A stretch of 32,874 nucleotides of DNA from Porphyromonadaceae bacterium UBA7141 (GTDB lineage: Bacteria > Bacteroidota > Bacteroidia > Bacteroidales > Muribaculaceae): assembly GCA_002491945.1 (NCBI GenBank), contig DKWX01000066.1, forward strand, positions 7,113 to 39,986. The letters are read 5' to 3'. The position numbers and the translations under genes were made by a program. How positions within the stretch are numbered: the stretch's first letter is position 1; each line of letters opens with the position of its first letter. Below the pieces are notes generated by a model. That model was not told the origin of the DNA, ran no database searches, and worked only from the letters and a program-made list of their open reading frames with translations. Positions 7,839-16,189 of the stretch are shown one piece after another.

Positions 7839-8567
7839 TTATTCGTCTCCTGCCTTTAGTGCGGTCAATAGTGTAAACTTGTTCTGTTTGATGGTCTGGA
7901 GGTTGTCCATCACCATGTGGATGATTTCGAAGCTGGTGTTCTGGTCAGCCTTGATAGCCACGCCTGCACCTTCCTTCATGGCCTGTGCGAGGTTGGCGTT
8001 TTCAGTCTGACGTGCAGCCTTGATCCACATCTGGAACTCATTGAGGTTGTCCTCGGAGTTTTCCACGGCGATAGGGATACCTGTCTTGTGGTTTGGGTTG
8101 GGGTCTTCGCCACCCAGCCACTGGTCCATCTTGGTGAGACCTTCGGGTTCGTCGGCCAGACTGAGGAATTCACCCATCTGGCTGAGGGGGACACCGAATG
8201 CACCGAGCTTACTGAATGCCTGCTTCTGCTGAGCGTTGAAGCTCACAGGATTCTTCTTATGCGATTCATTATAGATTTCGGTCACCTTGTCGAGGAGCTC
8301 AACGCGCATTTTGGTGTTAGACCACTGCGCGGAGGTGTCGTTGTTCATAGTGAGCCAAATCTGGCCTTTCGGGCTTACCAGGACCTGCACCACATTAGTC
8401 TCCTGTACTTTTTCGGTCGATACCGATGCGGGAGTGATTACAGTGGTGGGTTCCTTGGAAAGGAAAGTTGAAGTCAACATGAAGAAGGTAAGCAGCAGCA
8501 CGGTCACGTCACTCATCGCCGTCATGTCGATGAATGTGCTCTTTCTTGCTATTTTTACTCTTCCCAT
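7839..8567 (-). CDS. exbD: Biopolymer transport protein ExbD (first copy)
   Basis: This 242-residue ExbD-family protein carries its membrane helix near the N-terminus, with the conserved aspartate D20 in MTAMSDVTVLLLTFFML. The periplasmic domain again exceeds classical ExbD length, through an insertion at about 110-185. It ends with an ExbD-like segment (VAIKADQNTSFEIIHMVMDNLQTI). It is divergent from the second ExbD, so the two may form a hetero-oligomer in the ExbB pore; that point is inference. It lies 92 bases after exbB. Confidence 0.93.
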   Translation of the reverse strand: MGRVKIARKSTFIDMTAMSDVTVLLLTFFMLTSTFLSKEPTTVITPASVSTEKVQETNVVQVLVSPKGQIWLTMNNDTSAQWSNTKMRVELLDKVTEIYNESHKKNPVSFNAQQKQAFSKLGAFGVPLSQMGEFLSLADEPEGLTKMDQWLGGEDPNPNHKTGIPIAVENSEDNLNEFQMWIKAARQTENANLAQAMKEGAGVAIKADQNTSFEIIHMVMDNLQTIKQNKFTLLTALKAGDE

Positions 8568-8659
8568 ATTAGCTATTAACTTTTATCGGTTTGGTTTGAA
8601 AAGTTGTGTGTTATAACAAACTCTTGCTGTGTGTTCGCCAAATTCCTTAAGAGCGGAAA

Positions 8660-9526
8660 TTAGTGAGTTGCAGCGAAAGTAGCTACGATAGAGAAACCGA
8701 TTTCGTCGATAGCGTAGGTCAGGTTGTCGATCTTGTTGGTGAAGAAGTTGTAGGAGATTACAGCGAACGCACCAGTTGCGATACCGAAGGCGGTGTTCAC
8801 AAGTGCCTCGGAGATACCTGTTGACAGCTCAGTAGAGTCAGGCGAGCCTGAAGATGCGAGAGCCTGGAATGATTTGATCATACCCATCACAGTACCGAGC
8901 AGACCTACGAGAGTACCGAGAGTCGTGAGAGTCGCGATGATGGGGAGGTTCTGCGACAGAGAGGGCATTTCGAGAGCTGTAGCCTCTTCCACTTCATTGC
9001 GGAGAGTAGTGAGTTTCTGCTCCTTGGAGAGAGTGGTGTTGGCGTCCATCTCTTTGTACTTAACCAGAGTATTGTAGACTACAGAAGCCACAGAACCCTT
9101 CTGCTGCTTGCAACGCTGCATGGCGGCATCGATTTTGTTGGCAGCGAGGTCAGCCTTGACTGCAGCCACGAACTTGGTGGTGTTACCCTTGCCGGAAGCG
9201 GAGCTGATGGCAATCCAACGCTCGATAGAGAGCACGATTACGGTGAGAAGAAGGGTCATCAGGATAGGCACGATGAAACCGCCTTTGTAGACAGTACCGG
9301 CGAGGTTGAGGGGGTGACCGTCGGTTGTGCCGCCTTCGAAGTTACCGCCGTAACCCATGCCGAAGAGGAAGATGCAGATGGCTGCTGCGCAGCATACGAG
9401 GATCACGATGAATGCGTTGCGGATGCCGCGCACCTGTGAGATTTTCTCCTCTTTCTTTACACGTGCTGCCATGTTGGGAGCGGGAGCAGCGGGTTTAACC
9501 GTTGCCTTGGGATCTTTAGATTCCAT
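8660..9526 (-). CDS. exbB: MotA/TolQ/ExbB proton channel protein
   Basis: This 288-residue channel subunit of the TonB energising complex has an N-terminal Ala/Pro/Lys-rich cytoplasmic extension. Membrane helices lie at about 36-56 and 82-104, and two more occur in the conserved C-terminal half. The signature GTLVGLLGTVMGMIKSF (about residues 207-223) and the ISEALVNTAFGIATGAFAVI segment (about 243-262) are diagnostic of the MotA/TolQ/ExbB family. It is the first gene of the operon, with its own promoter 85-115 bases upstream. Confidence 0.95.
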   Translation of the reverse strand: MESKDPKATVKPAAPAPNMAARVKKEEKISQVRGIRNAFIVILVCCAAAICIFLFGMGYGGNFEGGTTDGHPLNLAGTVYKGGFIVPILMTLLLTVIVLSIERWIAISSASGKGNTTKFVAAVKADLAANKIDAAMQRCKQQKGSVASVVYNTLVKYKEMDANTTLSKEQKLTTLRNEVEEATALEMPSLSQNLPIIATLTTLGTLVGLLGTVMGMIKSFQALASSGSPDSTELSTGISEALVNTAFGIATGAFAVISYNFFTNKIDNLTYAIDEIGFSIVATFAATH

Positions 9527-9610
9527 ACTGATAAGTTTGTTTGTAGTTGTTAGAATTATATTGTTGTTTGTTATTTCGGGTTATGCCGAGGTGATGACGT
9601 TAAGTCGGTG

Positions 9611-9641
9611 CAAATTTACAACAATATTTCAATTTCGCAAA
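9611..9641 (-). promoter_or_regulatory. Promoter of the exbB operon
   Basis: On the minus strand, TTTG (9638-9641) is followed after 19 bases by TAAATTTG (9611-9618), an exact Bacteroidetes promoter. The transcript would begin near 9605 and leave a leader of about 80 nt. No other promoter of this quality is seen down to the TPR gene at 2501, so it may serve the whole cluster. Confidence 0.78.
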
Positions 9642-9804
9642 GCGATGTTTTGCAAAAAAATGTTGGAAAGAAGCCGCTGTTACCCAATTGATATGAAATT
9701 AGATATAAATATGCTGCAGGAATATGTTGTATAGCATATTTTGGCGACTTCTTTACAACTTATGATTAAATTTGGGGTGTACGGGATTATGCCAGTCTAA
9801 AGGA

Positions 9805-11055
9805 TTATCCTCTTACGGCTGCTATGCCGGGAAGCACTTTGCCTTCGATGGCTTCGAGCAGGGCTCCGCCGCCGGTCGACACGTAGCTTACGGAGTCGGC
9901 GCATCCGAACTTGTTGACGCAAGCCACTGAGTCGCCGCCGCCTACGAGCGAGAAGGCGCCGTTGTCGGTGGCCTCGACGATAGCATCGGCGATGGCTTTA
10001 GAGCCTGTGGTGAAGTTATCGAACTCGAATACGCCTGCAGGGCCGTTCCAGAGGATTGTCTTGGCCGGGAGGATAGCCTCGCGGAATGCCTTGATGCTTT
10101 CCGGACCGGCGTCAAGTCCTTCCCATCCGTCGGGGATTTCCATTACGGAGCATATCTGAGTGTTGGCATCGTTTGAGAATGCGTCGGCTGCCACGCAGTC
10201 GGTGCCGAGCACGAGGTTGACACCTTTCTCCTTGGCCATCTTCATGATGTCGAGAGCGAGCTGGAGCTTGTCGTCCTCACAGATGGAGTCGCCGACCTTA
10301 CCACCCATTGCTTTGGCGAAGGTATAGGTCATGCCGCCGCAGAGGATAAGGTTGTTGACCTTGTCCATCAGATTCTCGATGATGCCGATTTTGGTGGATA
10401 CTTTTGAGCCGCCCATGATGGCAGTGAAGGGGCGCTTGATATCCTTAAGAATATTGTCGACGGCCTTCACCTCTTTCTCCATGAGGAAGCCGAGCATCTT
10501 GTCGTCAGCGTCGAAGTAATCGGCAATGACGGCTGTAGAGGCATGTTTGCGGTGTGCGGTGCCGAAGGCATCGTTGACGTAGACATCGGCATAGCCTGCC
10601 AGAGTCTTTGCAAACTCCTTCTGGCTTTCCTTCATGGCTTTTTTGGCATCGTCGTAGCCGGCATCGGTCTTCTCGATACCTACTGGCTTGCCTTCTTCTT
10701 CGGGGTAGAAGCGGAGGTTCTCGAGCAGGAGCACTTCTCCGGGCTTGAGGTCTTTGGCTGCTTCTGCAGCTTTCATGCAGTCGGGTACGAATTTCACGTC
10801 AGTGCCGAGAGCTTTGGCTACGTCCTCGCGGATTTGGCTGAGAGAGAACTTGGGGTTGACTTTGCCTTTGGGTTTGCCCATGTGGCTCATGAGGATGAGG
10901 CTGCCTCCGTCGGCAAGGATTTTTTTCAGAGTGGGGAGAGCGCCGCGGATGCGGGTGTCGTCGGTCACGTGACCATTTTCATCGAGGGGTACGTTGAAGT
11001 CAACGCGTACGATTGCCTTTTTACCGGCAAAATTGTAATTTTCGATGTTTGCCAT
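9805..11055 (-). CDS. pgk: Phosphoglycerate kinase
   Basis: This 416-residue enzyme catalyses ATP formation from 1,3-bisphosphoglycerate in glycolysis, or the reverse reaction. It has the expected family features: VDFNVPLDENGHVTDDTRI near the N-terminus, LMSHMGKPKGK, NDAFGTAHRKHAST, the hinge region with ILCGGMTYTF, WNGPAGVFE, and the Gly-rich nucleotide site GGGDSVACVNKFG. Length and order are normal. It is monocistronic, with its own promoter at 11200-11234. Confidence 0.98.
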   Translation of the reverse strand: MANIENYNFAGKKAIVRVDFNVPLDENGHVTDDTRIRGALPTLKKILADGGSLILMSHMGKPKGKVNPKFSLSQIREDVAKALGTDVKFVPDCMKAAEAAKDLKPGEVLLLENLRFYPEEEGKPVGIEKTDAGYDDAKKAMKESQKEFAKTLAGYADVYVNDAFGTAHRKHASTAVIADYFDADDKMLGFLMEKEVKAVDNILKDIKRPFTAIMGGSKVSTKIGIIENLMDKVNNLILCGGMTYTFAKAMGGKVGDSICEDDKLQLALDIMKMAKEKGVNLVLGTDCVAADAFSNDANTQICSVMEIPDGWEGLDAGPESIKAFREAILPAKTILWNGPAGVFEFDNFTTGSKAIADAIVEATDNGAFSLVGGGDSVACVNKFGCADSVSYVSTGGGALLEAIEGKVLPGIAAVRG

Positions 11056-11199
11056 TTTTTTGTGTATTTTTTAAGTTGTGTTTTCCTGTGAAAAAAATGA
11101 GGTCTCCGATATTGTCTGAATCCGGGTTATGGATAATAACTATATACAGGAGGTCAGCATGTGTAGGGATGCGAAGTGGAATAGTTGCACTTCGCTCTG

Positions 11200-11234
11200 C
11201 AAAGATAGTTAATTTCGGTGACATATATCGCAAA
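11200..11234 (-). promoter_or_regulatory. Promoter of pgk
   Basis: The -7 box TATCTTTG (11200-11207 on the minus strand) is followed by GCAG, a common start-site context. TTTG at 11231-11234 gives a 23-base spacer, at the long end of the usual range. The leader would be about 140 nt. It overlaps the divergent promoter region of the kinase-RapZ gene, so the two may be coregulated. Confidence 0.68.
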
Positions 11235-11241
11235 AAATTAG

Positions 11242-11249
11242 TAAATTTG
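11242..11249 (+). promoter_or_regulatory. -7 box directly before the kinase-RapZ gene
   Basis: TAAATTTG ends four bases before the ATG at 11254. No TTTG lies at the usual distance; only TTTC at 11213-11216 (25-base spacer) is present. If used, transcription would begin at or very near the start codon, implying a leaderless or near-leaderless mRNA. Confidence 0.5.
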
Positions 11250-11253
11250 GAGT

Positions 11254-12726
11254 ATGGAAATGAAAGAAATCGAAAATTTGAGCGAGCAATGGTGTGGCAG
11301 GCATCCCTCGTCAGTGTCGCGACTTGCCGGCGCCGGATCGTCCCGCCGTTATTATAGGCTGACATACGATGCCCCGGTGGGTAATGGCGGAGTGCTGTCG
11401 GTAGTGGCCACTGCCGGCGATGACGTGCGGGAGAATGAAGTGTTCTGTGCGCTGGCAAAGGTGTTTGGCAGATATGGAGGACGAGCACGACCCTTCCGTG
11501 TGCCTGAGATATATGCCGTGTCGGCCGATGGCCGTGTCTATCTTCAGGAAGATTTCGGCGACCGTTCGTTGTTTGACATCATACGTAAGGAGTCGGGCAA
11601 AGAGACGCTGTGCCGGAGATTGCGCGTGGTGCTCGATGCCCTGCTTTCCATCCAGACGATACCTGCCGTGGAATGGGACGGCTTGATAGGTTGCCGTCCA
11701 TTCGGAGAGCGCAGGGTGCGATGGGATCTGAATTACTTCAAATATGCCTTTATAAAGCCATGCGGCATAGCGTATGATGAAGAAAGACTGGAAGATGAAT
11801 TCGAGGCGCTGGCACACTCGCTGTCTTCATATCCTTCGGCGATAGAGGGGTTTATGTATCGTGATTTCCAGAGTCGGAATATCATGTCGGATAATGATCC
11901 GGACTGCGCTCCCTGCCTGATAGATTTCCAGGGGGGGATGAAAGGGCCGGCGCTCTATGATGCAGTCTCGCTGCTATGGCAGGCCAAGGCCGGCCTGAGT
12001 GGGGAAGTGAGAGATGAAATGATGAGGTATTATATCGGGCGACTCGCCGGAGTGACCGGAGCTGATGAGGAATCGCTGATTGAACTGACCGACGGCTTTG
12101 TGCTGCTGCGTACCCTTCAGGTGCTCGGAGCCTATGGCTTCCGTGGACTGATAGAGCGTAAGGCCCATTTCATAGAAAGCATACCTCCGGCGCTGTCGAA
12201 TCTTGCCGCCTTGATCCACAAAGGAGTGCTCTCTCCATATCCGGAACTCGAAAGCTGCTGCCGCCGTCTGATACATCTTGATCGCTTCAGACAGCCGGCC
12301 GCCGACAGGCTTACTGTAGAGGTGTGGAGCTTTTCATATAAAAAAGGGTATCCGGAGAATCTTACCGGCAACGGCGGCGGATTCGTATTCGATTGCCGTG
12401 CGCTGCATAATCCCGGCAGATATGACGAATACAAGAGTCTGACAGGACTTGACCGGCCTGTCATCGACTTTCTGGAGAGTCATGCCGAAGTGGCTGAATA
12501 TCTCGGACATGCTTCAGGAATGGTGATACCTGCGGTCGAGACCTACCGTCGCCGTGGGTTTAATCATCTTCAGGTGGCTTTCGGGTGCACGGGAGGGCGT
12601 CACCGGTCAGTGTATTGTGCCCAAAGTATGGCTGTTCGTATCAAAGAGACATACCCCGATGTGGAGGTGAGAGTCGTGCATCGCGAACAGTGTATTGACA
12701 GGATTGTCGCAAAATCGGAAAAATGA
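11254..12726 (+). CDS. Sugar kinase (AmgK/APH-like) fused to RapZ C-terminal domain
   Basis: This 490-residue two-domain protein starts with a phosphotransferase of the APH/AmgK type (residues ~1-340). It has a Gly-rich ATP loop (GAGSSRRYYRL), the catalytic loop YRDFQSRN with D204, and the metal-binding DFQGG at D224. Residues ~353-485 form a RapZ C-terminal domain: EVWSFSYKKGYP, FVFDCRALHNPGRY, TGLDRPVIDFL, and the GCTGGRHRS loop at 444-452. In E. coli, RapZ-C binds sRNA and senses glucosamine-6-phosphate. AmgK phosphorylates MurNAc/GlcNAc at C1. The next gene, overlapping by four bases, is a MurU-like nucleotidyltransferase, so amino-sugar salvage for cell-wall synthesis is the best reading. 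The substrate is not proven. A second ATG at 11260 is an alternative start. Confidence 0.85.
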   Translation: MEMKEIENLSEQWCGRHPSSVSRLAGAGSSRRYYRLTYDAPVGNGGVLSVVATAGDDVRENEVFCALAKVFGRYGGRARPFRVPEIYAVSADGRVYLQEDFGDRSLFDIIRKESGKETLCRRLRVVLDALLSIQTIPAVEWDGLIGCRPFGERRVRWDLNYFKYAFIKPCGIAYDEERLEDEFEALAHSLSSYPSAIEGFMYRDFQSRNIMSDNDPDCAPCLIDFQGGMKGPALYDAVSLLWQAKAGLSGEVRDEMMRYYIGRLAGVTGADEESLIELTDGFVLLRTLQVLGAYGFRGLIERKAHFIESIPPALSNLAALIHKGVLSPYPELESCCRRLIHLDRFRQPAADRLTVEVWSFSYKKGYPENLTGNGGGFVFDCRALHNPGRYDEYKSLTGLDRPVIDFLESHAEVAEYLGHASGMVIPAVETYRRRGFNHLQVAFGCTGGRHRSVYCAQSMAVRIKETYPDVEVRVVHREQCIDRIVAKSEK

Positions 12727-13499
12727 AAGCATTTATATTCGCAGCCGGACTGGGGACGCGTCTCCGCCCCTTTACGGAGCATCATCCGAAGGCCCTTGTG
12801 CCGGTGGGGGGTGTGCCAATGCTGGAGCGAGTCCTGACGCGCATGCGTCAGGAGGGGTTTGACAGTGTGATAATCAACGTGCATCACTTTGCAGACCAGA
12901 TAGAAGATTTCCTGAAGGCACATGCCGGATTTGGTCTTGACGTAAGAATCAGCGATGAGCGGGAGTGTCTGCTTGACACCGGCGGAGCACTGCTTCATGC
13001 GCGTAATCTGCTCGATGATGAAACCGAGCCGTTGCTTATTCACAACGTAGACATACTCTCGGATGCGCCCCTGTCGCATCTGGTGAATCATCATGCCGGC
13101 CGTAGGCAGATGGCCACTCTGCTGGTAAGTGACCGCGACTCCTCGAGGAGACTGATATTTGACAGAGACGGACGTTTGCGCGGCTGGCGCGACCTGAGGA
13201 ACGGTGCCGTCAGACCCGCCGGACTTACTCCGGAATCAGGCGATGTCAGTCTTGCCTTCAGCGGCATCCATGTCATCACTCCGGCCGATGTATATGCCGA
13301 GATGGAGCGGCAGGAGAGAAACGGTGCATTCCCCGTGATGGACTTCTATCTTGAGGCTATGACACGTAGACCTATAGAGGGGTACCGTTACGACCGATTG
13401 CGGCTTATCGACATAGGAAAGCCTGCGACGCTGGCGCAGGCTGATTCCATGTTGAGTAAAAAACCGGGAGAGGCTGATGGTGCTGAAGCCGGAGACTGA
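12723..13499 (+). CDS. MurU-like sugar-1-phosphate nucleotidyltransferase
   Basis: This 258-residue NTP transferase joins a sugar 1-phosphate to a nucleotide. The signature AGLGTRLRPFTEHHPKALVPV at the N-terminus (residues 8-28) gives the nucleotide loop and the catalytic Lys. LLDTGGALLHA and HNVDIL (metal-binding Asp) follow, and DIGKPATLAQA closes the domain. Length and pattern fit MurU (MurNAc-1-P uridylyltransferase) better than long GlmU-type enzymes, as no hexapeptide domain is present. Its ATG overlaps the kinase TGA (ATGA), so the two are translationally coupled. Together they would make UDP-amino sugars directly from free sugars. Specificity for MurNAc versus other sugars is inferred from the pairing. 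Confidence 0.85.
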   Translation: MKAFIFAAGLGTRLRPFTEHHPKALVPVGGVPMLERVLTRMRQEGFDSVIINVHHFADQIEDFLKAHAGFGLDVRISDERECLLDTGGALLHARNLLDDETEPLLIHNVDILSDAPLSHLVNHHAGRRQMATLLVSDRDSSRRLIFDRDGRLRGWRDLRNGAVRPAGLTPESGDVSLAFSGIHVITPADVYAEMERQERNGAFPVMDFYLEAMTRRPIEGYRYDRLRLIDIGKPATLAQADSMLSKKPGEADGAEAGD

Positions 13500-13506
13500 C
13501 TGTGAG

Positions 13507-13683
13507 CTACAGCTGATGGATATGACTGGCACGATTGACATTAAACTGGCAGATGCACCCTATGATAAGAGCGACGACTGCAGACGCGCCGAGCCACCAG
13601 TCGGCCGAGACACTTCTCACGAAGCATGATGCTATCAGCAGGATCGACCCTGCGATGTAGAAAATGATGGACAGTGCTTTCAT
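13507..13683 (-). CDS. Small two-helix membrane protein
   Basis: This 58-residue protein starts at the ATG at 13683 (MKALSIIFYIAG). A longer reading from 13782 adds 33 residues that do not resemble a protein N-terminus. It has two hydrophobic helices (about 4-20 and 28-45) and a polar tail. It is convergent with the nucleotidyltransferase, with seven bases between the stops. I recognise no family, and I see no promoter box upstream. Confidence 0.6.
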   Translation of the reverse strand: MKALSIIFYIAGSILLIASCFVRSVSADWWLGASAVVALIIGCICQFNVNRASHIHQL

Positions 13684-13910
13684 AGTAGTAAATAACAGAT
13701 TAAATAAACCTAAGGATGTAAGAGAGTGCTTGAATTCAACACGAAGTTTTGTGTCTGAGTGTAGTTGGGAGACTCTTTTCATTCCTCCGAAGGGTCATCT
13801 CTGTGAAATTCACTAAGTATCGGTAGCAGGATATCCCGTCACGTCCCGGCCCGACCTTGGGGCTTTTCACAAATATTCCTCTTGGGATGAATGAAATAAA
13901 ACACTCTCAG

Positions 13911-14100
13911 TTAAGTAAGTGCTCAAATTTAATTTATACAATATGTGAGCTTATTTTTTTAGTCGATTCCGATGTGTGGTGAACTGGAATATAAACATAT
14001 TCGACTGAACGACAAGCCGGAAGCGGCAAAAAAAGAAGCAGCAGATTGTAAAAAGGATTCTCTTTCAAATACTATCGGTTAAATTTAAACACTTGATTAT
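13911..14100 (+). repeat. Dispersed ~190-bp repeat, copy A
   Basis: It begins TTAAGTAAGTG(C)TCAAATTTAA and ends ATCGGTTAAATTTAAACACTT, giving terminal inverted repeats. The interior has ACAATATG near the left end, CATATTCGAC in the middle, an A-rich GCGGCAAAAAAAGAAGC segment, and AGATTGTAAAAAGGATTC near the right end. The same order occurs in copies B, C and D. It encodes no plausible protein. Confidence 0.85.
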
Positions 14101-14188
14101 TAATAATGCTTTAATGAGTCAGGGAGAGGGGGCTCTCTGCAGATATAACATAAATGGGGGGAGCGTGGTTGTTGGCAGAATGTTAAAT

Positions 14189-14224
14189 CATACTGCCCCC
14201 CCCCCGCCGGGGGGGGGCAGTATG
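14189..14224 (-). terminator. C-run/G-run hairpin downstream of prfA
   Basis: CATACTG plus nine C pairs perfectly with nine G plus CAGTATG around the loop CGCC, a 16-bp stem. The C tract is ten bases long. It lies 104 bases after the prfA stop. No T-run follows, so termination is not certain. The homopolymer tracts are prone to slippage and to sequencing error. Confidence 0.55.
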
Positions 14225-14327
14225 CCGGCAAAGCCGTATGCCGCTGCTGGTCGATAATTCAGTGTGTACAGTCAGTTATACAGATAAAGCGGATATGAGG
14301 TGCGAGAGGTGGAGAGGAGCCGGCATA

Positions 14328-15437
14328 TCAAAGCTCGGCCGCTTTTAGTTTTTCCGCATTTTCGGCCACAATCAGGCGGTCGATACACTCCCCGATATCT
14401 CCATCAAGGAAAGCCTGCAGATTATAGACAGTATAGTTGATGCGATGGTCGGTCATGCGCCCCTGTGGATAATTATAGGTGCGGATTTTGGCCGAGCGGT
14501 CGCCGGTGCTTACCATAGTCTTGCGCCGGGAAGCGATGTCATCGAGATATTTCTGGTGCTCCTTATCATAAATGAAAGAACGCAGACGCGATAGAGCCCG
14601 CTCCTTATTCTTTGGTTGGTCGCGGGTCTCGGTGCATTCGATAAGGATTTCCTCCACCTGTCCGGTATTTGGATTCTTCCAGTTATATCGCAGGCGCACT
14701 CCGGATTCCACCTTATTAACGTTCTGCCCTCCGGCCCCGCCGGAGCGGAACGTATCCCAGCGGATTTCACCCTCATGTATATCCACGTCAAACTCCTGAG
14801 CCTCCGGGAGCACGGCGACAGTCGCGGCCGATGTATGTACTCTGCCTTGAGTTTCGGTGGCCGGGACCCGCTGCACACGGTGGACCCCGCTCTCATACTT
14901 CATTATACCGTAGACCGAATCGCCCGAGAGAGAGAATATAATCTCCTTATATCCTCCGGCGCCCCCCTCAGAGAAAGAAGAGACAGCGACTTGCCATCCT
15001 TTTGACTCGGCGAATTTCTGATACATACGGAAGAGGTCGGCAGCAAACAGCGCGGCCTCATCCCCGCCGGTGCCCCCGCGGATTTCCACGATAGCGTTCT
15101 TCGCGTCATCCGGGTCGGCGGGTATAAGGAGCAGCTTGATTTCCTCTTCCAGCTTAGGGATGGCGTCGGTAGCGGAGTCGAGTTCCTCGCGTGCGAGCAG
15201 CCTCATTTCCTCATCAGATTCAGCCGCGAGAATCGCACGGGCCTCATTGACGGCATCGGTCAGCGCCCGATAGCGTCGTGTGGTCATGACCAGGCGCTCC
15301 AGATCGTGGTATTCCTTGGTGAGACGGACGTAGCGTTCGCGGTCGGCTATGACAGCCGGATCAGTAATAAGCGTAGCCACTTCGTCAAAACGCGCATCGA
15401 TGCCATCGAGCCGGGCAAGCAGAGAATTTTCAGACAT
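14328..15437 (-). CDS. prfA: Peptide chain release factor 1
   Basis: This 369-residue protein ends translation at UAA and UAG. The start is the ATG at 15437 (MSENSLLARLDG), which matches RF1 length; a reading from 15617 adds 60 unrelated residues. The anticodon-like tripeptide region is seen in RVPATETQGRVHTSAATV (P-A-T motif). The GGQ peptidyl-hydrolysis loop lies in RSGGAGGQNVNKVES, and the family ending NRLIVAENAEK-like pattern is near the C-terminus. It is divergent from rpsP. Confidence 0.97.
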   Translation of the reverse strand: MSENSLLARLDGIDARFDEVATLITDPAVIADRERYVRLTKEYHDLERLVMTTRRYRALTDAVNEARAILAAESDEEMRLLAREELDSATDAIPKLEEEIKLLLIPADPDDAKNAIVEIRGGTGGDEAALFAADLFRMYQKFAESKGWQVAVSSFSEGGAGGYKEIIFSLSGDSVYGIMKYESGVHRVQRVPATETQGRVHTSAATVAVLPEAQEFDVDIHEGEIRWDTFRSGGAGGQNVNKVESGVRLRYNWKNPNTGQVEEILIECTETRDQPKNKERALSRLRSFIYDKEHQKYLDDIASRRKTMVSTGDRSAKIRTYNYPQGRMTDHRINYTVYNLQAFLDGDIGECIDRLIVAENAEKLKAAEL

Positions 15438-15486
15438 AAACAGATAATCAAGAATAAAAAAAGGGAGAGAGGATAGAGAGAGACTG

Positions 15487-15494
15487 CAAATATA
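15487..15494 (-). promoter_or_regulatory. -7 box for prfA
   Basis: TATATTTG on the minus strand matches TAnnTTTG and is followed by GCAG. No TTTG lies at the proper distance upstream, so only half of the promoter is visible. The leader would be about 45 nt. Confidence 0.5.
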
Positions 15495-15524
15495 ATAAAA
15501 AAGCATCAGAAAAAGGCCATTAAA

Positions 15525-15556
15525 TTTGGATGGTTGGCAAGAAAAGAGTAATTTTG
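15525..15556 (+). promoter_or_regulatory. Promoter of rpsP
   Basis: TTTG (15525-15528), a 20-base spacer and TAATTTTG (15549-15556) give a full Bacteroidetes promoter, with a leader of about 60 nt before the ATG at 15622. Confidence 0.75.
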
Positions 15557-15621
15557 TATCGCTAAAACGGAGAGGCAACAAAAATCTCCGTACCGAACAA
15601 TATAAATCAACCGGCAAGTTT

Positions 15622-16155
15622 ATGGCAACAAAGATCAGATTGCAGCGTCACGGCCGTAAAGGCTACGCTTACTATCCCATTGTAGTCGCCGATAGCAGGG
15701 CACCACGAGATGGTAGATTTATTGAGAGGATAGGTTCTTATAATCCGAACACTAATCCTGCTACAATAAGTTTGGACTTCGACCGTGCTTTGTATTGGGT
15801 AGAAGTGGGGGCAGAACCCACCGACACAGTACGCTCCATTCTTTCGAAGGAGGGTGTAATGCTGATGAAGCACCTTCGCGGAGGCGTAAAGAAAGGTGCA
15901 TTCACCGAAGAGGAGGCACAGCGTCGTTTTGATGCATGGAAGGCCGACCGCACAAAAGTGGCCGATGCCGCCAAGGCGAAGAAAGACGCAGCAGCTGCAG
16001 AGGCCGCCAAGAAGGCGTTTGAGGCAGAGGCAGAGAAGAACCGCCTGAAAGGTGAGTCAGTAGCGAAGAAGAAAGCTGAGAAGCTCGCAGCCGAAGAGGC
16101 AGCCGCCAAGGCCGCACTTGAGGCAGAGGCAGCCGAGACAGCAGCCGCCGAGTAA
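15622..16155 (+). CDS. rpsP: 30S ribosomal protein S16 with extended K/A/E-rich tail
   Basis: This 177-residue protein starts with the S16 core: MATKIRLQRHGRKGYAYYPIVV split by ADSRAPRDGRFIERIGSYNP, and LDFDRALYWVEVGAEPTDTV. The start at 15622 is fixed by this N-terminus; an upstream in-frame ATG at 15526 lies at the promoter and is not used. The core ends near residue 95. The remaining ~80 residues form a low-complexity, highly charged helical tail rich in Ala, Glu and Lys, which is common in Bacteroidetes S16 and absent from E. coli S16. It is transcribed alone. Confidence 0.96.
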   Translation: MATKIRLQRHGRKGYAYYPIVVADSRAPRDGRFIERIGSYNPNTNPATISLDFDRALYWVEVGAEPTDTVRSILSKEGVMLMKHLRGGVKKGAFTEEEAQRRFDAWKADRTKVADAAKAKKDAAAAEAAKKAFEAEAEKNRLKGESVAKKKAEKLAAEEAAAKAALEAEAAETAAAE

Positions 16156-16189
16156 ATACGGCAGTCTTCTTCTGACAGAAAGGTCAAAA

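Larger units (their letters stand above)
13684..14327. other. Intergenic region holding a dispersed repeat and a poly-C/poly-G hairpin
   Basis: No gene is supported in these 644 bases. They contain dispersed repeat copy A (13911-14100) and the hairpin at 14189-14224. The stretch 13784-13910 shows nothing I can name. Confidence 0.7.

Noticed and set aside
10543..11091. 182-codon open frame on the plus strand
   Set aside because: It is antisense to pgk, which is certain from its family motifs.
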